Shown here in pieces: positions 1 to 6,352 of a DNA stretch of 20,658 bases. The DNA is taken from contig DAOUZW010000005.1 in assembly GCA_030671315.1 (NCBI GenBank), positions 1-20,658 on the forward strand, read 5' to 3'. The number at the start of each line of letters is the position of its first letter. Positions within the stretch are counted from its first letter, which is position 1. This stretch comes from Candidatus Bathyarchaeota archaeon (GTDB taxonomy: Archaea; Thermoproteota; Bathyarchaeia; 40CM-2-53-6; RBG-13-38-9). The position numbers and the translations under genes were made by a program. Below the pieces are notes generated by a model, which saw only the letters and a program-made list of their open reading frames with translations, had not been told where the DNA came from and did not search any database.

Positions 1-191
1 TGGGAGCACCGATGGGAGCACCGATGGGAGCACCGATGGGAGCACCGATGGGAGCACCAATGATGGCTCCACCAATGGGTCCACCAATGGGAGCACCAAT
101 GGGAGCACCAATGATGGGAGCACCAATGGGAGGACCAATGATGGGTCCACCAATGGGAGGACCGATGATGGGAGCACCAATGGGAGCACCA
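1..191 (+). repeat. In-frame tandem 12-bp repeat array (TGGGAGCACCGA and variants)
   Basis: The unit TGGGAGCACCGA repeats four times without change from position 1 to 48. It then continues as variants (GGAGCACCAATG, GGTCCACCAATG, GGAGGACCAATG, ATGATGGGAGCA) to about 191. Every unit keeps the reading frame and encodes Met-Gly-Ala-Pro or a close relative. The near-identical DNA copies suggest recent expansion by slippage or unequal exchange. The array begins before the window. Confidence 0.9.
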
Positions 192-590
192 GGATTTCCA
201 ATGCCAATAATGCCGCCAAAGCCCAGTGCGACTTGGGGATTCATTCTTTCACTGATCGCAGGAATAGTCGCAATAATAGCAGGTGCCGCTGCTACGGCAA
301 TACTCTGGACAAATCTAGCAATAGTCCCAGCATGGCTATCACCGTATATCATTGCCTTCTTGGGAGTAGGAATTCTTCTGGGTCTGGTTGTGATATTAGG
401 AGCCTTCCTAATACGCCTTGGATACACGACGCTTGGAGGCATTATCGCCTTCGTATTCTCACTGGCTAACATCTACGTGGCTTTGCTCATAGTAGTACCA
501 TCAATGTTCATCTATGCGGCTATTGCGATAGGCATCGTTGCGTTGATCCTAGGCTTGATCGGTGGAATACTGGGTATACTCGGAAGGTAA
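3..590 (+). CDS. Met/Gly/Ala/Pro-repeat multi-pass membrane protein, 5' end outside window
   Basis: The reading frame is open to the window edge, so the true start lies upstream and this is a partial gene; the ATG at 12 is only one of many Met codons in the repeat. About the first 65 visible residues are a low-complexity run of MGAP, MMGAP, MGPP and MGGP units. The remaining ~120 residues are very hydrophobic and hold about four membrane spans, beginning at Trp-Gly-Phe-Ile near residue 74 and ending in a Gly/Ile/Leu-rich helix at the C-terminus. The likely topology is a flexible cytoplasmic tail in front of a small membrane domain. I do not recognise a family and the function is unknown. A C6T5 run directly after the stop could end transcription. 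I am confident it is a real gene and not confident about its role. Confidence 0.7.
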   Translation, partial: GAPMGAPMGAPMGAPMGAPMMAPPMGPPMGAPMGAPMMGAPMGGPMMGPPMGGPMMGAPMGAPGFPMPIMPPKPSATWGFILSLIAGIVAIIAGAAATAILWTNLAIVPAWLSPYIIAFLGVGILLGLVVILGAFLIRLGYTTLGGIIAFVFSLANIYVALLIVVPSMFIYAAIAIGIVALILGLIGGILGILGR

Positions 591-599
591 CCCATTCTA

Positions 600-612
600 C
601 CCCCCTTTTTAA
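600..612 (+). terminator. Possible pyrimidine-tract transcription terminator
   Basis: CCCCCCTTTTT follows the stop codon of the membrane protein by about 10 bases. Archaeal RNA polymerase commonly stops at such T-runs. There is no strong hairpin, and this is a prediction only. Confidence 0.35.
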
Positions 613-969
613 TAACAAAACCAAACTCTGAAGGTGTAAAGCGCACAAATCCATGGATGTAAGACTCGACGGAGATTGAAAAAATGGAATTCGAACAGAC
701 ATCCAATCATTGGATGGCAATGAATTGCATAATGATCTCCTCTAAAACATCCCTATGGAAATAACAGCTGTGCCTTCAGAATCATTTTTTTCAATGTGGA
801 TCTCTAAGCATGATCATAATAATTATTTTTTGAAAATGGCTTCTTTCAAGAATCCATCTTCAAATATTGGAAGAAATCATTTTAAGAGTCTATTACGTAA
901 CCTAATAGGCCACAATCGATTCATACATTATCAGAAACAAAGAGAGTGCGAGGTTACCGAAGAAGTTAA
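613..969. other. Intergenic region with no convincing gene; two adjacent palindromes
   Basis: Between the membrane protein and the ubiquitin operon I see no recognisable protein. A 77-codon open frame at 755-988 has an unremarkable AT-driven composition and no SD. Two inverted repeats sit side by side: CATCCAA-TCA-TTGGATG at 700-716 and GCAAT-GA-ATTGC at 717-728. They could be a protein-binding site or small hairpins. Candidate promoter elements for the downstream operon begin near 970. Confidence 0.5.
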
Positions 970-1035
970 CTTAATAATTCAATCATAGAAATTATGGTAA
1001 GCTTTATGTTTATGTCAGGAACTGATTTGGAGGTG
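970..1035 (+). promoter_or_regulatory. Promoter region and SD of the ubiquitin operon
   Basis: TATA-like AT-rich elements lie at 970-978 (CTTAATAAT) and 1002-1011 (CTTTATGTTT). A strong SD, GGAGGTG, at 1029-1035 precedes the ATG at 1047 by 11 bases. The SD is clear; which TATA element is used cannot be decided by eye. Confidence 0.45.
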
Positions 1036-1046
1036 AAGTATCTACA

Positions 1047-1295
1047 ATGAAACTATTCATTCAAGCACCAATTGGCCCACAATCTGGACTGGCAGAAATA
1101 GATGTTCTTCCCGACCATACAATAGGTGAAGTTAAACAACAAGTCTGTGGTTCTTTCGGTATTGACCAAACTACAGTAACTCTGATGTACGGCGGAGTCA
1201 ATCTAGAGGATAGTATAACTGTCGCCGCTGCAGGAATACCAGAGAATGCCCAATTAGCATTAATGCCCTACAACATAATCGGCGGTTGTTTTTGA
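1047..1295 (+). CDS. Ubiquitin-like modifier precursor ending Gly-Gly-Cys-Phe
   Basis: An 82-residue protein with the size and pattern of a beta-grasp ubiquitin-like modifier: a beta hairpin at ~1-22, a helix at ~25-37, and a 'LMYGGVNLEDS' stretch at ~46-56 that aligns with ubiquitin 'LIFAGKQLEDG'. It ends in a hydrophobic strand and YNIIGGCF. The diglycine (Gly79-Gly80) is followed by two extra residues, so a peptidase must remove Cys-Phe before an E1 can activate it. Only two lysines are present (Lys2 and Lys30). It is the first gene of an operon with E2 and E1, and its TGA overlaps the E2 TTG start. The proposed role is a conjugated protein tag activated by the E1 encoded at 1895-3136. It could instead serve in sulfur transfer, but the adjacent E2 argues for conjugation. 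Confidence 0.88.
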   Translation: MKLFIQAPIGPQSGLAEIDVLPDHTIGEVKQQVCGSFGIDQTTVTLMYGGVNLEDSITVAAAGIPENAQLALMPYNIIGGCF

Positions 1296-1876
1296 ATATT
1301 CCACAACTCTACAAAGAAAAGGATTTTTTAAACCATCAGTTCCCGACAGTTAAGGCTCTGAATGATCCGCCTACGAGCTATGAGGGAATGCTCAGATGCG
1401 AGAAGGGTGAAGTCAAAAAACTAGCTGAGCGAAATGTCTGGCCTTTTACCCAATATTTGGAATGGCAAAAATTCAGGATGGATCTACAGGGAGAATATCC
1501 GGTCAAGCCACCTCTTGTTACTTGGACATCAGATATATCTCATCCAAACATAGTACCAAATGTGCCAGGCGCTGTTTGTGTATCTGTAGTAGGCGAGGGT
1601 TGGAAACCGAATCTGAGACTTGTGTCAGTCGTAAATTCTCTTTATTATCTCCTCTCAGACCCTAATCCAAATAACGTATTTAATGATCCGAGATGTCTTG
1701 AAGCAGCAAAAATATGTAGTAAACATGGATTCCCAAAGATGAGTACTAAAGAGAAAAAGTTGCCTCAAGCTGATACAGCAAGATTCAATATCATACCCTT
1801 GCCGAGTCATTCAATCGAGCAATCAGATAAAAAAGATATCGTAAAAGTCACAATTCTTAGGCCGAAGCGGCCTTAA
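1292..1876 (+). CDS. E2 ubiquitin-conjugating enzyme homologue (UBC fold)
   Basis: The core matches eukaryotic E2s: YPVKPPLVTW, then the HPN motif in 'DISHPNI', a Cys in 'PGAVCVSVV' about ten residues later at the active-site position (Cys96 from this start), the Trp-x-Pro of 'GEGWKPNL', and 'LLSDPNPNNVFN', which is very close to the E2 signature LL.DPNP. It should take the modifier from the E1 as a thioester and pass it to lysines, with or without an E3. I chose TTG 1292, which overlaps the modifier's TGA (TTGA); TTG 1286 would add two residues. About 60 residues follow the UBC core, including 'KICSKHGFPK' and a basic end (RPKRP) whose role I do not recognise. It is translationally coupled to the modifier and 18 bases upstream of the E1. 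Confidence 0.9.
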   Translation: MNIPQLYKEKDFLNHQFPTVKALNDPPTSYEGMLRCEKGEVKKLAERNVWPFTQYLEWQKFRMDLQGEYPVKPPLVTWTSDISHPNIVPNVPGAVCVSVVGEGWKPNLRLVSVVNSLYYLLSDPNPNNVFNDPRCLEAAKICSKHGFPKMSTKEKKLPQADTARFNIIPLPSHSIEQSDKKDIVKVTILRPKRP

Positions 1877-1894
1877 ACAATTGAAGGACGAATA

Positions 1895-3136
1895 TTGAAG
1901 ATCACAGCAAGGATCCCATCGGTCAGAGAGATTGTGGTCGATGTTCCATCGAACATAACAGTTGCCGAACTTAAGAGGATTTTGTGTGAAAAACTAAAGA
2001 TTGAACAAGATCTTACGAAATTGCTTGCAAATGGAATGCTACTCAAAGAAAACCAAAAGATCTCTAAACTCAAATTAAAATCAAAGAAGCTAGAAATTGA
2101 TTATTTGTGGTCCAGACAATTCATCCTTTGGGGTGAAGATGGACAAGCTAAACTAGGAAAATCAAATGTCCTAATCGCTGGAGCAGGCGCCATAGGTAAT
2201 GAGGCCACGAAGAATCTTGCAATGTTAGGAATTAGAAAATTCACTATTATAGATTATGATAAAGTAGAAGTATCAAACCTTAGTCGAATGGTCTTCTTTG
2301 ACAAGTCAGACGCTGGAAAACCAAAGTCAAAAGTCTTAGCTAAGAAGCTTCATAAGAAATATCCGCATCTGGAGATCACTGCGATCCAAGGTAAACTCGA
2401 AAACTTACCCTTAAAAGTCTATTTAGATTCCGACATTATAGTCAGTGGTCTAGATAATTTTGCATCACGATTCTTTCTTACATCGATATCTAGAAGATAT
2501 TTGATACCTTTAGTCGATGGAGGAATTGCTGGATACCAATGTAGAGTCCAATCCTATGTCCCACCAAATGATCCTTGTCCTATATGTCCAATAACAAGGG
2601 AACAATATGGCAATTTGGTAGGCTTAAGAAATCCATGCGATGCACCAATTGAAGAAGCCAAGACTCCTTCACTTCCAACGACTATATCGCTAGTATCATC
2701 TATTCAAACTCAAGAAGTTGTAAAAATACTCTTGGGTTACAATAATTATTTACAAACTGAGAAATGGCTAGATACCACGGGCCAACCAATGCAGGGAATA
2801 TGGATTGCTGATCTGAAATATAATAAATACTCTTTACTTAAGTTGGCTAAAAACAAAAATTGTATGGTTTGTGGGGAACATGGTGAAGCAAGAAACCCCG
2901 TTGAGAGAATTGATATACCTATTAAGAAATTTTTCTCAAGAAATTTGAGAGATAAATATTTGAGAAATATGTTTCCAGAATCTGATGAATTCTTATTCTT
3001 TAAAATATCTGAAGGAAAACCAATTCGGATTAATAATGATAAAATATTGAAAAAAAACCTGGGAAAGGGGGATTATTTGCTAGTTACTCTTAAAAGAAAG
3101 GGCGAATATATTGAGGCTATTATCAGATTAAAATAA
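1895..3136 (+). CDS. E1 ubiquitin-activating enzyme homologue with N-terminal ubiquitin-like domain
   Basis: 413 residues. Residues 1-70 resemble ubiquitin (helix 'TVAELKRILCEKLKI', then 'LLANGMLLKENQKI') but lack a Gly-Gly end, so this is a built-in domain. Residues ~71-285 form the ThiF/MoeB/E1 adenylation domain: nucleotide loop GAGAIG (96-101), 'DYDKVEVSNLSR' with Arg131, and 'SGLDNFASR' (184-192). Cys248 in 'RNPCDAP', upstream of 'TPSLPTTISLVSSIQTQEVVKILLG', sits where UBA3-type E1s keep the catalytic Cys (CTIxxxPRxP). Zinc is probably held by Cys228/Cys231 and Cys323/Cys326. Residues ~336-413 resemble a small beta-grasp domain like the ubiquitin-fold domain that docks E2s. The start is TTG with SD AAGGA at 1884-1888, chosen because the ubiquitin-like fold begins there. 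It should adenylate the modifier and pass it to the E2. Confidence 0.9.
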   Translation: MKITARIPSVREIVVDVPSNITVAELKRILCEKLKIEQDLTKLLANGMLLKENQKISKLKLKSKKLEIDYLWSRQFILWGEDGQAKLGKSNVLIAGAGAIGNEATKNLAMLGIRKFTIIDYDKVEVSNLSRMVFFDKSDAGKPKSKVLAKKLHKKYPHLEITAIQGKLENLPLKVYLDSDIIVSGLDNFASRFFLTSISRRYLIPLVDGGIAGYQCRVQSYVPPNDPCPICPITREQYGNLVGLRNPCDAPIEEAKTPSLPTTISLVSSIQTQEVVKILLGYNNYLQTEKWLDTTGQPMQGIWIADLKYNKYSLLKLAKNKNCMVCGEHGEARNPVERIDIPIKKFFSRNLRDKYLRNMFPESDEFLFFKISEGKPIRINNDKILKKNLGKGDYLLVTLKRKGEYIEAIIRLK

Positions 3137-3150
3137 AGGAAAGTGTAAGA

Positions 3151-3552
3151 ATGCCGACATGCCCTAAATGCGGCAAAGCTAATCCAAAAAGAGCTAAATT
3201 CTGTTATGACTGTGGAAGTCCCATGTATCTTCCTCAGGGGAGTCATATGCACGCTCCTGGAAAACCTGCAGTGTCAGTCCAACAAGTTCCAAAACAACCA
3301 CCAAATGTCCGAGTAATAACTTCTCCCACAGCAGGTCAGATGCCTACTACGGCTCCTACTAATCAAACAAGAACGGTCTCAATGAGAATCCCGTCTATGG
3401 GAAATTGTAGCTATCACCGTGAACTTCCAGCAATGTACATATGCAGTAGATGCAGTAGATCTATATGCAGAGCTTGTGCCAGACAATACTTAGATCTTAC
3501 TTTCTGCCCGGAATGTCATGGATTCGCTGCACCTCAACCACGTTATTATTAG
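3151..3552 (+). CDS. Double zinc-finger protein (zinc ribbon + B-box/RING-like); candidate E3
   Basis: 133 residues, 14 bases after the E1 stop and so probably in the same operon, with an AAGGA-type SD before the ATG. The N-terminus is a zinc ribbon (CPKC near residue 4, CYDC near 18). A Pro/Thr/Gln-rich linker of ~60 residues follows. The C-terminus has a treble-clef-like finger with ligand spacing C-x2-H-x8-C-x2-C-x4-C-x2-C-x9-C-x2-C, from 'CSYHRELPA' to 'CPECHGF'. This matches prokaryotic B-box-like fingers and is topologically close to RING domains. Archaeal ubiquitin clusters such as that of Caldiarchaeum carry a small RING-type gene in the same operon, so this is the best E3 candidate here. 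The E3 role is an inference from position and zinc pattern; the finger could also simply bind protein or lipid. Confidence 0.75.
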   Translation: MPTCPKCGKANPKRAKFCYDCGSPMYLPQGSHMHAPGKPAVSVQQVPKQPPNVRVITSPTAGQMPTTAPTNQTRTVSMRIPSMGNCSYHRELPAMYICSRCSRSICRACARQYLDLTFCPECHGFAAPQPRYY

Positions 3553-3697
3553 TAGATCAAATGGTAAAATAGCGAGTTTCTTGAGGGCCATCAAATTTTC
3601 CATCATCATAGCGGGAGCTAAAATCAAAGAAATAATTTAGATTATCGTAAAATCTATTATTCTTCCTTGAACGTGTAGGCAAATCGAATCCAATTAA

Positions 3698-3738
3698 AGA
3701 TTAATATGCGTTCATAGCTAGCAACGGATAATTGGTGA
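3698..3738 (+). promoter_or_regulatory. Likely promoter and SD for the methyltransferase gene
   Basis: AGATTAATATG at 3698-3708 is TATA-like, and GGTGA at 3734-3738 is an SD 7 bases before the TTG start at 3746. The 190-base gap after the ubiquitin operon otherwise shows nothing recognisable. Confidence 0.4.
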
Positions 3739-3745
3739 AATATTT

Positions 3746-4960
3746 TTGGAGTCGGTATCTCGTGGACAGAAAGCTACCATATATCCTGGAGAACGTTACA
3801 CTCCCAGAGAACGAGTCTGGAAAATCCTTGAACATCAAGAAGCGGATAGAGTTCCAGCTGAGCTTGGCGGATGCCTTTCATTTATGATGAAACAGTCATA
3901 TTTCAATCTTAAACATTATCTTCACTTACCAATTTTTTTTAAAGAGATCGATTATTGGCCTGGGGGAACTCATTACACTTCTTTTTGGACAACACCAATA
4001 GATGAAAGGATCTACAGAAGATTCAGAATAGATTTCAGACCAATATCTATTAGGTTTCCAAGACCTTTTATTCCTCAGAAATTATTTTCAGATAATTCAT
4101 TTATTGATGAATGTGGGTTTCATAGGAAAGCAGGAGAAACTTATCTGGAATTTGCTAACCCATATCCATTAGAACACATGGACAATGTTGATGAAATTAT
4201 TAATGATCCTTACTGGCCAGATCCTGAAAAAGACAGATCTGTTGAGGGCCTTGACAGGAAAGCCAAAAGGATTGATGAGGGGGGGTATGCTTTATCTTGT
4301 GTCGCTCCTATGGGCGGGGTTTTTGAAACATCATGGCAAAGAAGAGGATTCAACAAATTTGTCGAAGATATATACTTGCGCCCAAATATCGCGAATGCGT
4401 TATTGGATAAGGTGAAAGACGTTTTAATAAAGATGTATGGAATGATGCTCGACCAGATTGGTGACTATTGTACACTAGTTGGTGTTGCAGACGATATGGG
4501 CGCCCAGACTTCTGGCTTTTTAAATTTAGATACTTATAGAAAGTTCATAAAGCCGAGACACAAAGAAATCTTCGATTTTATTCATAAAAAAACAGCTGCA
4601 AAGATCTATTTACATTCATGCGGAAATGTGGATATGTATATCAATGATTTCATTGAGGAGGGTGTAGATGTTCTCAATCCAGTTCAACCAGAGTGTCCAG
4701 ACATGGGTTTGGAAGCGTTGAAAGATAAATATGGAGATAAAATCACATTCTGTGGTGGTGTAAACTCGCAAAGAGTCCTTCCACGCGGGACTCCTGCCGA
4801 TGTTAAAGCGGAAGTGATAAGAGTTATAAAAGCAGCTGCGAATGGAGGAGGATTTATAGTCGCTCCAGGGCACATAATTCAACCAGAAGTTCCTCCATGG
4901 AACGTATGTGCTTTGTATGATTCAGTAATAAAACATGGTCAATATCCGATAAAACTCTAA
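3746..4960 (+). CDS. Uroporphyrinogen decarboxylase-superfamily methyltransferase (MtaA/MtbA-like)
   Basis: 404 residues with the UroD/COG0407 TIM-barrel pattern. N-terminal 'YTPRERVWKILEHQEADRVP' is typical. The zinc ligands expected of corrinoid-dependent methyltransferases of this superfamily are present: His290 and Cys292 in 'YLHSCGN' and Cys336 in 'FCGGVNSQRVL'. The C-terminal 'GGGFIVAPGHIIQPEVPPWNV' is also characteristic. True heme-pathway UroD is shorter and lacks the HxC/C zinc set, so methyl transfer is the better call. The gene is followed at once by a corrinoid protein, the normal partner that carries the methyl group. The methyl donor (a methylamine, methanol or methoxylated aromatic) cannot be read from the sequence. 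The start is TTG with SD GGTGA at 3734-3738. Confidence 0.85.
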   Translation: MESVSRGQKATIYPGERYTPRERVWKILEHQEADRVPAELGGCLSFMMKQSYFNLKHYLHLPIFFKEIDYWPGGTHYTSFWTTPIDERIYRRFRIDFRPISIRFPRPFIPQKLFSDNSFIDECGFHRKAGETYLEFANPYPLEHMDNVDEIINDPYWPDPEKDRSVEGLDRKAKRIDEGGYALSCVAPMGGVFETSWQRRGFNKFVEDIYLRPNIANALLDKVKDVLIKMYGMMLDQIGDYCTLVGVADDMGAQTSGFLNLDTYRKFIKPRHKEIFDFIHKKTAAKIYLHSCGNVDMYINDFIEEGVDVLNPVQPECPDMGLEALKDKYGDKITFCGGVNSQRVLPRGTPADVKAEVIRVIKAAANGGGFIVAPGHIIQPEVPPWNVCALYDSVIKHGQYPIKL

Positions 4961-4970
4961 GGTGATTTGG

Positions 4971-5612
4971 TTGGAACAGAAAGATATTTTGGAAAAATTC
5001 AAGAACGCAATAGTAGATCTAGACCTAGAAAAGGCCTTAGATTCAACGAAAGAAGCTCTGAATAATGGTGTCACTGCGTATGAAATAATGGATGCGATGC
5101 GAAGTGCTAGTAACCTAGTTGGACAAAAGTTCGAATCATGTGAATACTTCATAAGTGAATTGATAATTGCAGGTACTATAATGAAGTCAGCCTCGGATCT
5201 CTTGAAACCTCACATGTCAGGAGATAAAACTAAATTCAGAGGTAAAGTTATAATCGGTAGTGCTCCAGGAGATATGCATGACATTGGAAAAAATCTAGTC
5301 GTAGTGAGTCTAATGGGGGCCGGATTCGAGGTAGTCGACCTAGGAATAGACGTCCCTGCAGATAAATTCGTTCAAGCAGTAAAAGATGAAACTCCCAATA
5401 TAATGGGAATTTCTGCATTAACTAGCACTACTATGATGCGAATCGGAGAAGTAATAGAAGCTCTAAAATCATCCTCGATCCGTGACAAAATAAAAGTCGT
5501 TTTAGGGGGGGCTCCTCTTACAGATGAGTTCGCAAAAAAAGTTGGGGCAGATGCCTGCGCCAAAGATGTCATCAATGGAATAAAAATCTGTGAAGGATGG
5601 ATTTCAGAGTAG
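4971..5612 (+). CDS. Corrinoid (cobalamin-binding) protein of a methyltransferase system
   Basis: About 213 residues. An N-terminal helical cap (~1-85, methionine-synthase B12-binding cap type) precedes a Rossmann-like B12-binding domain with the signature D-x-H-x-x-G in 'GDMHDIGKN', where His103 should be the lower axial cobalt ligand. This is followed by 'GFEVVDLGIDVP', 'ISALTSTTM' and 'VVLGGAPLTDEFAKKVGAD'. It shuttles a methyl group as methyl-Co(III). I chose TTG 4971 because AAGGTGAT at 4959-4966 is an SD; the GTG at 4962 lies inside that SD and would add three residues. The gene begins about 10 bases after the upstream methyltransferase and must be co-transcribed with it. No reductive activator (RamA-type) is visible in the window. 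Confidence 0.9.
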   Translation: MEQKDILEKFKNAIVDLDLEKALDSTKEALNNGVTAYEIMDAMRSASNLVGQKFESCEYFISELIIAGTIMKSASDLLKPHMSGDKTKFRGKVIIGSAPGDMHDIGKNLVVVSLMGAGFEVVDLGIDVPADKFVQAVKDETPNIMGISALTSTTMMRIGEVIEALKSSSIRDKIKVVLGGAPLTDEFAKKVGADACAKDVINGIKICEGWISE

Positions 5613-5645
5613 TTATGATAAAAAATAATGTGTTAGCATAAAATC

Positions 5646-6236
5646 CTAGGAGTCCTTCACACCGATCTTATTCCACTTCACATTTTTTTCATCGAATTCA
5701 TACTCAGCAAAATCAGGCTGAAGAACTACAGCACGATCGATTCTGAATGTTTCACTTTTCTCATGGAACCCAATGTAGATTTGAGCTTTTGAAGATGGTA
5801 ATTTTTCCTTCTGGACCAAATACCACAGATATTCTAGGGGTGAATCCAAATGCTCGAAGATTGCTTGAATGACTTTGTGATTACTAGTTTTACATCTCAT
5901 ATACGCTCTGAGACTTTCTATTGAACACTCAAAAGATATCATTGGGTCATCCCCTCTTCTACGCTTGCCCAAGATTTTTGATATGTTCTTTGCAGCTTTT
6001 TTCCAGTATTCACTCTTAATAACGCCTAATAATGATGGTAAGTTTTTCTCGGAAATATTTCCTAGAGCAAACACTGCAGTTGGAGGCTTATCTTCTGTTG
6101 CCTTTAGAATGTATGTCCTGTCTTTGAGCTCGAAAGCTCCACCCAAATTTTCAGAAATCTTTGCTAATTCTTTCTCACTGAAATTTTGATCTAATGCTAT
6201 TGTTAGTTGTAGTCTATCCATTTCCTTACACTGCAT
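5646..6236 (-). CDS. Hypothetical protein, soluble, unrecognised family
   Basis: 196 residues with no signal peptide, membrane segment or metal motif. The N-terminal ~80 residues alternate strands and helices (IALDQNFSEKELAKISENLG, then 'TYILKATEDKPPTAVFALG'), resembling a small alpha/beta domain. The middle is basic (ISKILGKRRRGDD), followed by strand-like 'MISFECSIESLRAYMRC', and the C-terminal third is rich in charged and aromatic residues. I do not recognise a family. ATG 6236 is used; a second Met at 6221 is possible because AAGGA lies just before it. A TATA-like AATATAAAT lies upstream near 6283-6291. It is convergent with the corrinoid gene, with a gap of only 33 bases. Confidence 0.6.
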   Translation of the reverse strand: MQCKEMDRLQLTIALDQNFSEKELAKISENLGGAFELKDRTYILKATEDKPPTAVFALGNISEKNLPSLLGVIKSEYWKKAAKNISKILGKRRRGDDPMISFECSIESLRAYMRCKTSNHKVIQAIFEHLDSPLEYLWYLVQKEKLPSSKAQIYIGFHEKSETFRIDRAVVLQPDFAEYEFDEKNVKWNKIGVKDS

Positions 6237-6352
6237 TGATTTAAGTATCTGTTCAAAGAAAAATCTTGCCCAGAATGATCAAGATTTATATTCTATAGAT
6301 GTAGGGTCATTGCAATCGATCTTTTACATGTTTTAAGGAGAATTTATTGTAA

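Noticed and set aside
1..60. Short regular repeats that might suggest a CRISPR array
   Set aside because: Units are 12 bp, contiguous without spacers, and keep the reading frame of a protein.
755..988. Open frame of 77 codons between the membrane protein and the ubiquitin operon
   Set aside because: No SD, no recognisable motif, composition typical of AT-rich spacer; it overlaps the candidate promoter of the ubiquitin operon.
3746..4960. Heme-biosynthesis uroporphyrinogen decarboxylase
   Set aside because: The protein is longer, has the HxC...C zinc set and is followed by a corrinoid protein; no heme or siroheme genes are nearby.
4962..4970. GTG 4962 as start of the corrinoid protein
   Set aside because: The GTG is part of the SD AAGGTGAT; TTG 4971 has correct spacing from it.
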